Part shown: positions 33,171 through 40,854 of the stretch, piece after piece
How the letters are laid out: each line of letters opens with the position of its first letter
Position numbering within the stretch: position 1 is the first letter of the stretch
Source: an uncultured bacterium
Lineage (GTDB): Bacteria; Verrucomicrobiota; Kiritimatiellia; RFP12; UBA1067
Assembly: GCA_902779075.1 (NCBI GenBank)
Contig: CACZAK010000050.1
Coordinates: 1 to 49,523 of the forward strand
Direction: 5' to 3'
DNA length: 49,523 nucleotides
The notes under the pieces: model-generated
Database searches by the model: none
Told to the model about the DNA's origin: nothing
Seen by the model: the letters and a program-made list of their open reading frames with translations, nothing else
Program-made: the position numbers and the translations under genes

Positions 33171-33998
33171 TCAGAGTCCAATCACTTGCGTCTGCACCTT
33201 CACGTCTGGCGCTGCGCCCATGCCGGGCATGCCTCCGACATTTTCCATAATGTCGCCCAGGCCGCCGATACCGCCCCCGCTCGTGCAGTCGAAGATCGTG
33301 TTGACCGTGTCTCGCACCACGTCCACGTCCTCGCCCTGGTAGCCAAGTTCGCGCGCAACCTGTCCTACAAGCGCCGCGCGCGCCTTCTTGGCGACCGGCG
33401 CCATCTCCATGTCCAACATCACCATCTTCTGGATAGACTCCACGTCCGGGAAGCCGCCCTTCATCTTCGCCGCGATGGCCTCGCGTTTCTCCATGAGCTT
33501 GAGGAATTTCGCGTGGTTCTTGCGTTCGTCGTCCGACATGCCGTCCGTGTTGACCGACGCAAGGAATTCCATCCGCCCCTTCGCCTTTTCCGCGAGGCGC
33601 GCGCGCAGCTGCGACATCGCGTTCGTGACCTGCGAGAACTCCTCGCGCGTGAGCTGGCTCTCCAGCTTGCCAAGAACATCCTTGCCGTCACCGTCCAGGG
33701 AGATTACACGCTCGGTCTTGTTCGTCTCCGCCTGCGCTGACACCACCTTTTTCAGGCTTTCGGCTTTCAGCGCGGTAACCGCGCGACGTGCCGCCGCAAG
33801 GTCGCGCTCCAGTTCGGCAATGCGCTTCTGGGCTTTTGCAAGCCGCGCAGCATCACCAGACGTAGAGGGCTTCTCCACAGCAGTCTTCTCTTCCTGAATC
33901 GCCTCGGACTCCGGATTCTGACTGCGCCACGTCGCCGCTGCAAAACCTCCAGCGGCCCCCAGCGCCAACGCCGACAATGCAACAAGTATCGTCTTCAT
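33171..33998 (-). CDS. Membrane-anchored or secreted coiled-coil protein, unknown
   Basis: 275 residues. An N-terminal hydrophobic segment (TILVALSALALGAAGGFAAA) may be a signal or anchor. Residues about 50-95 are a coiled coil (RLAKAQKRIAELERDLAAAR). The rest is helical with MSDDERKNHAKFLKLMEKRE and a Gly/Met-rich tail. No family recognised. ATG overlaps the stop of the membrane-protein gene (TAATG). Part of the uvrD-to-FAD-oxidoreductase operon; the tight spacing implies co-expression, not a known common pathway. Confidence 0.82.
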   Translation of the reverse strand: MKTILVALSALALGAAGGFAAATWRSQNPESEAIQEEKTAVEKPSTSGDAARLAKAQKRIAELERDLAAARRAVTALKAESLKKVVSAQAETNKTERVISLDGDGKDVLGKLESQLTREEFSQVTNAMSQLRARLAEKAKGRMEFLASVNTDGMSDDERKNHAKFLKLMEKREAIAAKMKGGFPDVESIQKMVMLDMEMAPVAKKARAALVGQVARELGYQGEDVDVVRDTVNTIFDCTSGGGIGGLGDIMENVGGMPGMGAAPDVKVQTQVIGL

Positions 33999-35893
33999 TA
34001 TTCACTCCTTTTCGCTTTGACTTTAACGACTCGCGCCCCCCACACGCCCCAGACGATCAGGCCGATGGTGGATAACACGGAAATTGCAATCTGGACCTGC
34101 CGTCCACGGTTTGGCGCAGGTGCCTCCTTTGGCGGCGGCGCGGATACGGACGGCCTCTCGAACAGCGCAAGCTGCGCCGATGTTCCCGTTGCGCGAATAA
34201 TTCCTCCCGTGGCGGATACTGCATACATGCCGGCAGATTTCAGGCGGCCCGACCGCACCCATTCGTTGAACGACCTGTCCTTGCGGAGCGTGGTGCCGTT
34301 GACGAGGAAGTAGCGGATGTCGGGGGCGGATGGATCGTCCGCCACCTCCGCAAGGTGCGCGCCCAGCGAATCGCGGATGGCTTTTCCGCCTTCCCTCTGT
34401 TCAATTGCCACAAACACCTTGCCGCCGCCCGCAGCCAGCACGTCCTCCGCCGCCGCGTTCGGGAGGCGCACGAAGGAGACATCCTCCACGGCGCAGTACT
34501 TCGAATCGATGTAGGCGAGGTTCACCACGTTCGCAACAGCCAACACGCAGAGTACGCACTTCAAACCGAACGGGGCCATCTTTCCATCGCGACGGAAACC
34601 GCGCCATGCGGCCTCGAAACCAAAACCTGCAAGCGCGGCCACGCAGAACTCAAGCAGATGCACGAACTTCACCGGCGCGCGCAGCGAACCGCCGAACGGC
34701 AGCGCGAAGACTAGTTTGTAGAACGGCGTAAAGCACCCGAGCGCGCACAAATACATGAGCACGCCCGCACCGATCCAGAACGGCACGTCGCGCCAGCTTC
34801 CGGATTCGTCCTTCCTGTAACGCCACCAGCCGACAATGCCGACAATGGCGAAGAGAACCGTGAGGATGCCGAAGTAGAGTGAATGCTGCCGGTAGGGCAT
34901 CCAGATCGTCTCGCCGGCCTTGAGCGTCTCTCCCGTCACGGGATGCTTCTGTCCGGCGGCGCCTGCTGGCACGACGATCTGCTGGCCAAGGCGTCCCTTG
35001 TAGGGATTGATGGGGCTCACACGAGGATCGTTCGACCCTCCGTGTATCTCGGCCACCACGAACTCAGCCGTGTCCTCCGGCGGCAACGACCAGCTCGTGC
35101 AAAAACGCCACCGCTCGTCGGCGGATTTGTCAACAGACTCGTTCGCGTCCTTCCCGCTCGTCGCTGCGATCTGTGCCTCGCGCCCTGCGAGATCCTGCGT
35201 GAGCGCGCGCGCGAACTGCGGCATGCCGATTGCACACGCAACGACGGCGGTGACGCCGACTCCCGCAAGAATGCGGGAGAACTTTACATTCTTCCATTCG
35301 CGTACAAGCGTCCACACACCGTAGGCGAATGTGAGCGCGGTGAAGAGCAGCCACATGTCCGGCTGGCGCGCGGCGCCCCAGGCGAGCACCGCGCCGAGGA
35401 GCGCCCAGTTGCGCCACTTTCCCTTCCGCACTGCACGGTCCGCGAGACCGAACGCGAACGGACCGTACATCATCCAGATGAACCAGCCGAGATGTCCGGC
35501 GGAGAAGAGCGTGAACGTGTAGCCCATGAGGCCGTATGCGCCGCCGCCCGCCGCCGCGGCGAAATGCGAGAGTCCGCGTCCGCGCAAGTAGAACATCAAC
35601 CCCAGCGCGGCGAGGTAGCCCGCGAGCGCGTACTGGAGTTCCTGCCAGAAGTACATGCCGCCGAGGACGTGCATGAGGTCGGAGGGGACGAAGTCGTGTC
35701 CCGCGACAAGAGCTTGAAACCACTGCGCCAACTCGTTGATCGGGTAGAACGTCGGGTTGTCAGGCTCCACCGGCGCACGGTCGAGCGACCACGTGCCCCA
35801 AAAGATGCCGCCCATGCACACGACGTAGAGCACGGTAAGCGCGAGAACCGCGATCGTCGCCGGCCGGTTGAAGAATTCCTTAATCCGCTGCAT
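33998..35893 (-). CDS. Large multi-pass membrane protein, YfhO-like
   Basis: 631 residues, ten or more membrane helices: TIAVLALTVLYVVCMGGIFW, YALAGYLAALGLMFYL, a helix around HLGWFIWMMYGPFAFGL, and a final LSTIGLIVWGVWGARVV. The pattern (helical N-terminus with long extracytoplasmic loops, then a soluble C-terminal region, then a last helix) resembles the YfhO/GT-C-like membrane proteins that decorate cell-wall polymers. The soluble part includes DIRYFLVNGTTLRKDRSF. Assignment is by layout and weak resemblance only. It begins 2 bases after the uvrD-like stop and couples to the next gene. Confidence 0.8.
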   Translation of the reverse strand: MQRIKEFFNRPATIAVLALTVLYVVCMGGIFWGTWSLDRAPVEPDNPTFYPINELAQWFQALVAGHDFVPSDLMHVLGGMYFWQELQYALAGYLAALGLMFYLRGRGLSHFAAAAGGGAYGLMGYTFTLFSAGHLGWFIWMMYGPFAFGLADRAVRKGKWRNWALLGAVLAWGAARQPDMWLLFTALTFAYGVWTLVREWKNVKFSRILAGVGVTAVVACAIGMPQFARALTQDLAGREAQIAATSGKDANESVDKSADERWRFCTSWSLPPEDTAEFVVAEIHGGSNDPRVSPINPYKGRLGQQIVVPAGAAGQKHPVTGETLKAGETIWMPYRQHSLYFGILTVLFAIVGIVGWWRYRKDESGSWRDVPFWIGAGVLMYLCALGCFTPFYKLVFALPFGGSLRAPVKFVHLLEFCVAALAGFGFEAAWRGFRRDGKMAPFGLKCVLCVLAVANVVNLAYIDSKYCAVEDVSFVRLPNAAAEDVLAAGGGKVFVAIEQREGGKAIRDSLGAHLAEVADDPSAPDIRYFLVNGTTLRKDRSFNEWVRSGRLKSAGMYAVSATGGIIRATGTSAQLALFERPSVSAPPPKEAPAPNRGRQVQIAISVLSTIGLIVWGVWGARVVKVKAKRSE

Positions 35894-35895
35894 TG

Positions 35896-37967
35896 TTAGT
35901 GCCTCCAGTAAGTCTTGTAAGTAGTCGAGCCGCCGCGACGGCCACCGCCGCCGTAACCGCCACGACCGCCGTAGCCACCACGGCCACCATAACCACCACG
36001 GCCACCGTAACCCCCGCCGTAGTCGTCATCGTCGTCATCCCAACGACGGTGGCTGTACGAAGGTTCGGGGGCGGAATAGAGCGTCTGCTCCTCGATGAGC
36101 TGCTTGGGGATCTCGCGCACGAACACGGACGGCTCGACTGGATACTGTCCGCCGTCTGCCGTCTTTTTCGAACGCGGCACGCAGAGATAGAGACGGTCCT
36201 TCGCGCGCGTGACCGCCACATAGAAGAGGCGGCGCTCTTCGGCGAGGTTGCCGTCCTCGATGCTCCGCGCGCTGGGAAACACGGTATCCGCAAGCCACGG
36301 CAGGATCACGACGGGCCATTCCATGCCCTTCGCCTGGTGCACCGTCGTGAGGTGCATGTGGTCGGCGGGGAGGGACGCCTTCGCCCGCGCGTCAAGATTC
36401 GTCATGAGCGCGACCTCGTCGAGGAAGGCACCGACGCCGCCCTGCGTGGTCGCAATCTGCGCGGCGATTTCCGTAAGGTCGTCGACGCGCTGGTCGGCCT
36501 CCTCCGGCTCGAACTGCCGGTGCAGATGCGCACCGTAGAAGAAATCGACGAAATCGGTCACGAGCTTGCGGTCCTCTTTCTCGGCGAGGTGTCCCGGTGC
36601 CGCAGCGAAGGCACTCTCGATCTGCTGCCAGCCGGGACGCCCCTTCGCGCACATCAGCTCGCCAAGGTGCATCCGCTCCATCGGATTCGTGCCGTCGAAC
36701 GAGCCGCCGAGCGCCTTCCAGTACTTGCGCGCCGTGCCCTCGCCCACGCCGGGCAGCAACTCCATGAGGCGCATGAAGCTCATCTCCGCGCGCGGGTTGA
36801 TGCAGAGACGCAGAAACGCGAGCACGTCTTTCACATGCAACTGCTCGAACACGCCCACGCCGCTCGTGATGCGGAACGGCAGACGGCTGCGCGTGAGCGC
36901 CATCTGGATGTCGATCGAGGTGTAGTGCGAGCGGTAGAGGCCGTGGCGAGTTTCACGATTGCCTCGGCCTGCGCGCGTCCGTCCCACACGTTGTAGAGAC
37001 GCGGCTTCGGCGCGCCGCCGGTGCGGAACGGGCGCAGCGTCTTCTCGAACTCGTGCGGCACGTCCTTCATCACCGTGTTCGCCACGTCGAGAATCGGGGC
37101 CACACTGCGGTAGTTGCGCTCGAGCTTCAGCACCTTGCAGTCGGGCCAGCGGCTGGGGAACTCGCGGATGTTCTCGAACTTCGCGCCACGCCACGTGTAG
37201 ATGCACTGGAAGTCGTCTCCCACCACCATGATGTTGCGGTGCTTCGCGGCGAGGATGTCCGTGAACGCGGCCTGCAGGCTGTTCGTGTCCTGGTACTCGT
37301 CCACGAGCACGTGCTGGAAATGCTCCTGGAGGAAGTTGCGCGTCTTCTCGCTTTCGCGCAGGAGGCGGAGACCGTTCACGAGGAGGTCGTCGAAGTCCAT
37401 CGCGCCGAGGGCGGCTTTCTTCTCCGCGTAGGCGCGGCACACCTTCAGGATCAGCTCCACGTCGCCAAGCGCGGTCTTCGTCTGGTAGCGGTTGACCACG
37501 CGCTCCAGGCTCTCCTCGCCGTTCGCGGCGTCGGAGACGAGCTTCAGGAGGAACTCCTTCTTCTGGAAGTCCTTGACGTCCTTCACGTTGTCCTTGATGC
37601 ACTGTCCCATGAGCTTCTTCTGGTCGTCCTCGTCGAGGATCGTGAAGCCGGGGCTGATGCCGAGGGGCGAGCCCCAGCGGCGGAGGAACTTGTTGCAGAT
37701 CGAGTGGAAGGTGCCGCTCCAGATGCCCGTCACGCCGGAGACGACACGCTGCGCGCGTTCGAGCATTTCGCGCGCGGCGCGGTTCGTGAACGTGAGCAGC
37801 AGGATGTGCTCCGGCGGCACGCCCTTCTCCACCAAATACGCCACGCGGTGCACGAGCGTGCGCGTCTTGCCCGTGCCGGCTGCCGCCAGCACGAGCATCG
37901 GCCCGTCCGGCGCCGTCGCCGCCGCGCACTGCTCCGGATTGAGGACTCTTGAAAAATCAATGGCCAT
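35896..37967 (-). pseudogene. UvrD/PcrA-like SF1 helicase with internal frameshift and an RGG-type tail
   Basis: The first part (from MAIDFSRVLN at 37967) has the helicase motifs Q (NPEQCAAATAPDG), I (AAAGTGKTRT), Ia (LLTFTNRAAREMLERA), II (LVDEYQDTN), III (GDDFQCIYTWRGA) and IV (LERNYRS). Near 36936-36950 the frame changes: ...AEAIVKLA is followed out of frame by GLYRSHYTSIDIQMALTRSR, the motif-IVa region, so about 50 bases that normally separate these are gone. The second part has the later motifs, including TVHQAKGMEWPVVILPWL (V) and EERRLFYVAVTRAKDRLYL (VI). The C-terminus is unusual: an acidic DDDDD run, then GGYGGRGGYGGRGG-type repeats (about 35935-36030) and a basic end. If the frameshift is real the gene is broken; if it is an assembly error the gene is complete. 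Promoter at 37995-38000. Confidence 0.85.
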
Positions 37968-37994
37968 GTCTGATATCGCTTGTTTTCGGCGCAT

Positions 37995-38000
37995 ATTATA
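37995..38000 (-). promoter_or_regulatory. Extended -10 promoter of the uvrD-like operon
   Basis: The minus strand reads ATGGTATAATATGCGCC, about 28 bases before the ATG at 37967. The leader has no clear ribosome-binding site. Confidence 0.5.
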
Positions 38001-38081
38001 CCATACTCTTTCGCCCCCGCGTAAAACCTCCCCCGCCATTTTAAAATTCTTCCGCCCTCTCACCGCGCCACGGGAGGATCC

Positions 38082-38159
38082 TAACTGGGAACGCCGCCAT
38101 CTTGGCGGCGACGGGAGGCCTAACTGGGACCGCCGCCATCTTGGCGGCGACGGGAGGCC
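38082..38159. repeat. 39-bp REP-like repeat, two tandem copies
   Basis: Units begin at 38082 and 38121 with TAACTGGGA, contain CGCCGCCA-TCT-TGGCGGCG (8-base stem) and end CGACGGGAGG. Same family as 38782-38931 and 11418-11450. Confidence 0.85.
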
Positions 38160-38257
38160 CGCGCCCCGTCGCGGTCACCTCGGAGAGGGAAATCAAACCG
38201 GCCTAGTAGGGAACCCCAAAATCCCTATAGAAGCGGCAATCAAATATCGTGATTTTC

Positions 38258-38314
38258 AGCCGCAAAGATCGCAAAGGACACAAAGGCTTTGCGATCTATG
38301 CGTTCTTTGCGGCT
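38258..38314. repeat. CGCAAAG-repeat inverted element
   Basis: AGCCGCAAAG at the left and CTTTGCGGCT at the right, with further CGCAAAG words between, so the 57 bases can fold into a long imperfect hairpin. The half-element also occurs at 13891-13923. Similar AGCCGCAAAGAACGC words are, from memory, scattered across many bacterial genomes. Confidence 0.6.
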
Positions 38315-38330
38315 CAACATATTTTGGTTG

Positions 38331-38413
38331 GGTCTCAAAAATCCCCCTCACCTAGGGAGACCAAACCCGCCTTAGGTCTCAAAAATCCCCCTCACCTAGG
38401 GAGACCAAACCCT
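38331..38413. repeat. 44-bp direct repeat bounded by GGTCTC...GAGACC, two copies
   Basis: The unit GGTCTCAAAAATCCCCCTCA, continuing CCTAGGGAGACCAAACC, occurs at 38331 and again at 38375. A third, degenerate copy follows. Related sequences lie at 2008-2130 and about 38195-38225. There are only two good copies and no unique spacers, so it is not a CRISPR array. Confidence 0.75.
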
Positions 38414-38601
38414 CCTTATGTCCCCAAAATCTCCCCTCCCTCCAAGGGAGAAGCATGGTCCGTCTCGCGCTCACACGACGCCCCAAGCACTCTTACAAGC
38501 GCCTCCATCGCAGAAGGAAATTCAAAATTGCCTTTAATTGATCTAAATACAAACTATATCATCTTGAATGACATTTAAAGACCAAATTCAATAGCACAAT
38601 C

Positions 38602-38642
38602 TGTCGATTTTCTGACACAAAAAGTGTGCCAGAAAATCGACA
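38602..38642. repeat. 41-base inverted repeat with 13-base perfect arms
   Basis: TGTCGATTTTCTG ... CAGAAAATCGACA, with an inner ACAC/GTGT pair around AAAAA. AT-rich, unlike the GC-rich repeats next to it. It lies in the 1.1-kb gene-free stretch 38001-39089; possible protein-binding dyad or remnant element end. Confidence 0.75.
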
Positions 38643-38781
38643 AAATGTGACAGCCCTTCTTGTATGTATATCAAAATACAACGCGCTTAACATCGTTTTT
38701 GTCTTGATATGACGTTTTCGCTTGTATTTTGAATGATTTCCTGCGATGGGCGCCGCTCCTACACTGTCTGGAAAGCGGCGT

Positions 38782-38931
38782 TGACTGGGAACGCCGCCAT
38801 CCTGGCGGTGACGGGAGGCCTAACTGGGACCGCCGCCATCTTGGCGGCGACGGAAGGCCTAACTGGGAACGCCGCCATCTTGGCGGTGACGGGAGGCCTA
38901 ACTGGGAACGCCGCCATCTTGGCGGCGCAGC
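38782..38931. repeat. 39-bp REP-like repeat, four tandem copies
   Basis: Units start at 38782, 38821, 38860 and 38899, exactly 39 bases apart, each with CGCCGCCATC and GGCGGNG arms. Copies differ by one to three bases, some with compensating stem changes (CATCCTGGCGGTG versus CATCTTGGCGGCG). Both strands are open through the array in several frames, giving false repeated peptides. Confidence 0.9.
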
Positions 38932-39089
38932 TGGCACAACGGGCGTCCCGCCCGTTGTAAAAGGCACAAAGCAAGCCACCCAAAACCCGCGTGCGATTAC
39001 GGTGCGGAACTATCACACCCCTCGGGCTGATCGCGCGCTACTTCACTTTTTCAGATATGTGACGTACCGCGCAGAAAACTGTCATGTTG

Positions 39090-39242
39090 TCACGCCTCCC
39101 ACAGCAGCTCTTCCAAGAACGCCTTCGCCCTTGCCTGTATGCCAGGAGCCTTCGACTCGCGCGGACCAGCAACATTCAATACCAATGCCGAAGACATCCC
39201 GAGGAACTGCCGCAACCACTTGATCTTGTCTTCTTCAGACAT
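39090..39242 (-). CDS. Possible 50-residue small protein
   Basis: MSEEDKIKWLRQFLGMSSAL is the start of a 50-codon frame ending FLEELLWEA. AAGGAG lies 7 bases before the ATG. It follows the Fic gene on the same strand after about 130 bases. The same frame upstream reads QLKPSVRVVETLREGNPDVS and continues to a stop just before the start, so it could be the tail of a decayed longer protein. Its composition (charged, helical) is plausible for a small antitoxin-like or accessory protein. No family recognised. Confidence 0.4.
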   Translation of the reverse strand: MSEEDKIKWLRQFLGMSSALVLNVAGPRESKAPGIQARAKAFLEELLWEA

Positions 39243-39326
39243 TGACCACTCCTTGCTCAGTCCCGCCATCCATCACTTCCCAATGCCCGCCTTTATCAGG
39301 GCCAACGCGACGGATACGTCCGGATT

Positions 39327-39368
39327 ACCCTCACGGAGGGTTTCAACTACCCTAACGGAGGGTTTGAG
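39327..39368. repeat. Two-copy 22-base direct repeat
   Basis: ACCCTCACGGAGGGTTTCAA and ACCCTAACGGAGGGTTTGAG, 22 bases apart, immediately downstream of the Fic gene stop. Each contains a small CCCT...AGGG inverted pair. Confidence 0.6.
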
Positions 39369-39373
39369 CTGCC

Positions 39374-40495
39374 CTAATCTCCGAATACCCAGTGACCATT
39401 CTTTCGCGAACCCTCGCGGCGAAGGTTCGCTTTCTTCTTAAGGGACGCCATTATGCGTTCTGCCTGACGCAAGGTGACACCAAGCACAGCTGATAATGAT
39501 TTGGCCGTTAGGCGATTATCTCGCAAAATTGCCTTTACAGCCATTTCTTCTGTGTGGGAGAGGACGTCATTGTACTTTATACCGACATTTATACCGACAT
39601 TTATACCGACATCTCCACTGTTTTCTACGACATCATGTCGGTGCAAATCCTTTACCGCTTCAGCCGCTGGCGATCCGTATTCGTTCCCAATGCGCAGGTT
39701 GCGGTTTTTAAGTTCCAGTTCATACCCATAAAGAAGAACTTTAAAGAACTCTTCAAGAGGCAATTGGGTTTTATCCACATCCAGATTCCGGTTTTCGTAG
39801 TTCGCCCTGACAAGCGCATTGCGGAAATACCATGACTTTGCGGCAAACAAGTCATTGGTGACATTATAACCCATTGAACGCAGATACTTGATGGCGAAAA
39901 CTGCAACCGCTCGCGTATTCCCTTCGCGGAAAGGATGTATCTGCCAGATCCCAGAGATAAACGAACTGAAATGTTCCACAAAACGATCCTCGGAGAGCCC
40001 TTTGTATTTGAAATTACGCTCTTGCTCAAAATCGTACGCAAGCGTATCTTCAATCATGCAGGACGGCGAGTATTGCACCGACTCACCGTTTAACACCCAT
40101 TCTCGCTTGGTTAATTCAACTTCGCGAATCTGCCCGGCGAACTTGAACACGCCCTCGAAAATCTGTTTGTGGAGTCCGAGGTAATATGCCGGCGAGAACG
40201 TAAAGGTTGGCGAGTTTATTACCATCTTGATTCTCGCTGATACTCTGTCTGCCTCTTTTACATCGTCCGGCTGGTCATGGCCCTCCTTCGTCTCGTAGTA
40301 CTCATCTACGATTTTCCGGGCTTCGCTCTCTGTTATCTCGCCCTCGATGTTGCGCTTCGCGGTATTGAGCAGGAAGTCTGAAACCTTAAGCCCGTCCACA
40401 TCCTGAAGGCCGATTGCCGTAGCCCACCCGTATGCGCGCTCGCGCTTGTCGGGCTCTCCCGCTACAAGATATTCGTCAAAGTCGTTCATTCCCAT
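39374..40495 (-). CDS. Fic-domain protein (AMP-transferase family) with C-terminal winged helix
   Basis: 373 residues. The Fic active-site motif HPFREGNTR is intact at about 187-195, with the catalytic His, so it should transfer AMP or a related group to a protein target. Before it, FSPAYYLGLHKQIFEGVFKFAGQIRE and EWVLNGESVQYSPSCMIEDTL are the usual Fic flap region. The N-terminal AKRNIEGEITESEARKIVDEYY (about 46-68) resembles the antitoxin helix fused in self-inhibited Fic proteins, but the expected Ser/Thr-x3-Glu-Gly is not perfect. The C-terminus is a winged helix (LTAKSLSAVLGVTLRQAERI). Between them lies VGINVGINVGI, made by three copies of a 12-bp DNA repeat. Its ATG overlaps the stop of the AlbA_2 gene (TAATG); a second ATG, two codons on, is equally possible. 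Confidence 0.92.
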   Translation of the reverse strand: MGMNDFDEYLVAGEPDKRERAYGWATAIGLQDVDGLKVSDFLLNTAKRNIEGEITESEARKIVDEYYETKEGHDQPDDVKEADRVSARIKMVINSPTFTFSPAYYLGLHKQIFEGVFKFAGQIREVELTKREWVLNGESVQYSPSCMIEDTLAYDFEQERNFKYKGLSEDRFVEHFSSFISGIWQIHPFREGNTRAVAVFAIKYLRSMGYNVTNDLFAAKSWYFRNALVRANYENRNLDVDKTQLPLEEFFKVLLYGYELELKNRNLRIGNEYGSPAAEAVKDLHRHDVVENSGDVGINVGINVGIKYNDVLSHTEEMAVKAILRDNRLTAKSLSAVLGVTLRQAERIMASLKKKANLRREGSRKNGHWVFGD

Positions 40496-40797
40496 TACCT
40501 CCTCGTCACCAGGTCGTAGGGCGTCTGGCGGAACTCGATCTTCAACGCCTCCAATGCGCCGCGATTCACGCCCTCTGCCACATACAGCGGCGCGTCGAGA
40601 TCAACATCTTTCGCTTCCCGCGCACCGAGCAGTATCACCCCGCCGCCCATCCCCGGCTCGTTCGAGAACGCGCACACCGACTCCATGATGGATCTCGTCG
40701 AGTCCTCATGGAGCGACTTCGCCTCAAGCGAGTCGGTCTCGTCAAGCTCGTTCAGCAACTCGAACAGCTCTTGCGCCGTGTATTCTTCAATTCTCAT
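40495..40797 (-). CDS. Short AlbA_2 (Schlafen-like) domain protein
   Basis: 100 residues: DETDSLEAKSLHEDSTRSIM, then ESVCAFSNEPGMGGGVILLG, is the N-terminal AlbA_2 module found at the front of RecG-like and Schlafen-like ATPases. Here only that module is present, so it is either a natural short form or the front end of a truncated protein. GGGAGGAGC precedes the start and TATAAT (40829-40834) lies upstream. It is translationally coupled to the Fic gene and may control or partner it. Confidence 0.78.
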   Translation of the reverse strand: MRIEEYTAQELFELLNELDETDSLEAKSLHEDSTRSIMESVCAFSNEPGMGGGVILLGAREAKDVDLDAPLYVAEGVNRGALEALKIEFRQTPYDLVTRR

Positions 40798-40828
40798 TTC
40801 AAGCTCCTCCCGTTTTCATCCGCATCAG

Positions 40829-40834
40829 ATTATA
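40829..40834 (-). promoter_or_regulatory. -10 box of the AlbA_2-Fic operon
   Basis: Minus strand TATAGTATAATCTGATG, about 32 bases upstream of the AlbA_2 start. Confidence 0.45.
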
Positions 40835-40854
40835 CTATAACATCATGGCGTACC

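Noticed and set aside
38331..38413. CRISPR-like array
   Set aside because: Only two good copies with a 44-base period and no unique spacers; no cas gene in the window.
38455..38541. 28-codon basic peptide frame beginning MVRLALTRRPKHSYKRLHRR
   Set aside because: No conservation evidence, lies among repeats, composition typical of out-of-frame GC-rich DNA.
38782..38931. Protein with repeated AAILA-type units
   Set aside because: The open frames arise from the 39-bp DNA repeat on both strands; there is no ribosome site and codon patterns do not fit.
39560..39620. Separate microsatellite element
   Set aside because: The three 12-bp units lie in frame inside the Fic gene and encode the VGIN repeats.
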